6,441 nucleotides of DNA, from positions 1 through 6,441 of the forward strand of contig QMOO01000070.1 in NCBI GenBank assembly GCA_003648245.1, given 5' to 3'. Both the position numbers and the translations under genes were made by a program. The notes below the pieces were generated by a model, which was not told the DNA's origin, searched no databases, and saw only the letters and a list, made by a program, of their open reading frames with translations. Every line of letters starts with the position of its first letter. Positions within the stretch are counted from its first letter, which is position 1. Positions 6,041 through 6,441 of the stretch are shown here, piece by piece. The DNA is from Caldisericota bacterium. Lineage in GTDB: Bacteria; Caldisericota; Caldisericia; B22-G15.

Positions 6041-6441
6041 AAAGAGAATTAAAAATAGAGAAATAGAGGTTTCTGTTGTAGGGCTTGGGTATGTTGGTTT
6101 ACCTCTATCTTTACTGATTGCACGAAAAGGTTTTAAAATTAGAGCCTTTGATATATCAGAGGAAAGAATTAACCTTTTAAGCAAAGGAAAGAGCTATATA
6201 GTTGATGTAGAAGATAAAGAGATAGGCGATGTTCTTGGAAAAACATTCTTTCCAACCAATACAAAAAAGGATTTAAAAAATGTAGATGTATTTATAGTCT
6301 CTGTACCAACACCCCTTAACAAAAACAAGACTCCCAACCTCAAGTATATAAACATGGCTATAAGGGATATAAAAAGCATATGGAAAGAGGGTGAGAGGTT
6401 GTTCATATTTGAAAGCACGCTTCCTCCAGGAACTACCGAAG
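6015..6441 (+). CDS. UDP-sugar 6-dehydrogenase family protein (UDP-GlcNAc/ManNAc or UDP-glucose type), N-terminal part
   Basis: The open frame runs off the right edge; 142 residues are visible from a TTG at 6015. It begins FKKRIKNRE, then a Rossmann fold [12 protein letters not shown] with the NAD motif G23-L-G25-Y-V-G28, the ribose-binding D46 at the end of the second strand, [12 protein letters not shown] (96-107) and [10 protein letters not shown] (133-142). SVPTPL followed by N/K residues is typical of the WecC/WbpA/TviB branch, which oxidises C6 of UDP-N-acetylhexosamines to uronic acids for surface polysaccharides. The catalytic cysteine lies beyond the window, so activity cannot be judged. 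No ATG is available ahead of the fold. TTG at 6015 (GGAGAGG 9 nt upstream) gives a family-like N-terminus; TTG at 5997 (AGAGG 6 nt upstream) is the alternative. Either overlaps the end of enolase by 26-44 nt, so it is probably co-transcribed. Confidence 0.85.
   Translation, partial: MAENISSFKKRIKNREIEVSVVGLGYVGLPLSLLIARKGFKIRAFDISEERINLLSKGKSYIVDVEDKEIGDVLGKTFFPTNTKKDLKNVDVFIVSVPTPLNKNKTPNLKYINMAIRDIKSIWKEGERLFIFESTLPPGTTE

Noticed and set aside
6194..6418. 74-codon minus-strand open frame at the right end
   Set aside because: It lies opposite the sugar dehydrogenase frame, which shows clear NAD-binding and VPTPL motifs.
1..6441. Terminators, tRNA or rRNA genes, CRISPR repeats, insertion sequences, riboswitches
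   Set aside because: No GC-rich hairpin followed by a T run, no spaced direct repeats, no transposase frame and no RNA gene signature were seen; genes occupy nearly all of the window and the only spacer is 1652-1706.

Overview
This is a gene-dense, AT-rich stretch (roughly one third G+C by eye) of a bacterial chromosome. Arginine is written mostly AGA/AGG and isoleucine often ATA. The proteins are rich in Lys, Glu and Ile. Shine-Dalgarno sites are strong (GGAGGTGA). Together with an oxygen-sensitive type of radical dehydratase system, this suggests an anaerobic, probably thermophilic bacterium of a low-GC deep lineage (Caldiserica, Dictyoglomi or Thermotogae-like). The lineage is inference: the window holds no rRNA or other phylogenetic anchor that can be read without a search.

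Layout. Two divergent transcription units share a spacer of about 55 bp (1652-1706). The left unit, on the minus strand, holds a membrane-anchored glycerophosphodiester phosphodiesterase (767-1651) and a PAP2-superfamily membrane phosphatase (770 down to the left edge, cut off at its C-terminus). Their ends overlap by an ATGA. Together they look like a small phospholipid or lipid-carrier turnover operon.

The right unit, on the plus strand, starts from a perfect extended -10 (TGGTATAAT) only 8 nt before the first ATG, so the mRNA is probably leaderless. It encodes two paralogous 2-hydroxyacyl-CoA dehydratase/benzoyl-CoA reductase-type iron-sulfur subunits (348 and 412 aa), the HgdC-type ATP-dependent activase that would fire electrons into them (268 aa), enolase (421 aa, GTG start), and the first 142 or so residues of a UDP-sugar 6-dehydrogenase (probable TTG start, running off the right edge). 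Every junction overlaps: ATGA, ATGA, 17 nt and about 26 nt. These five genes are therefore almost certainly one translationally coupled operon.

How the genes work together. The activase is a textbook member, with both cluster cysteines and the ATP-binding motifs. It should hydrolyse ATP to deliver a low-potential electron to the two-subunit partner. The first subunit carries six cysteines; the second carries only the three expected for one [4Fe-4S] cluster, with Asn and Ser where the first has two of its extra cysteines. No CoA-transferase, CoA-ligase, acyl-CoA dehydrogenase or transporter accompanies the system, and the promoter shows that none precedes it in the operon. The substrate is therefore unknown. 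Its coupling to enolase and a cell-surface sugar gene is the most unusual aspect of the window.
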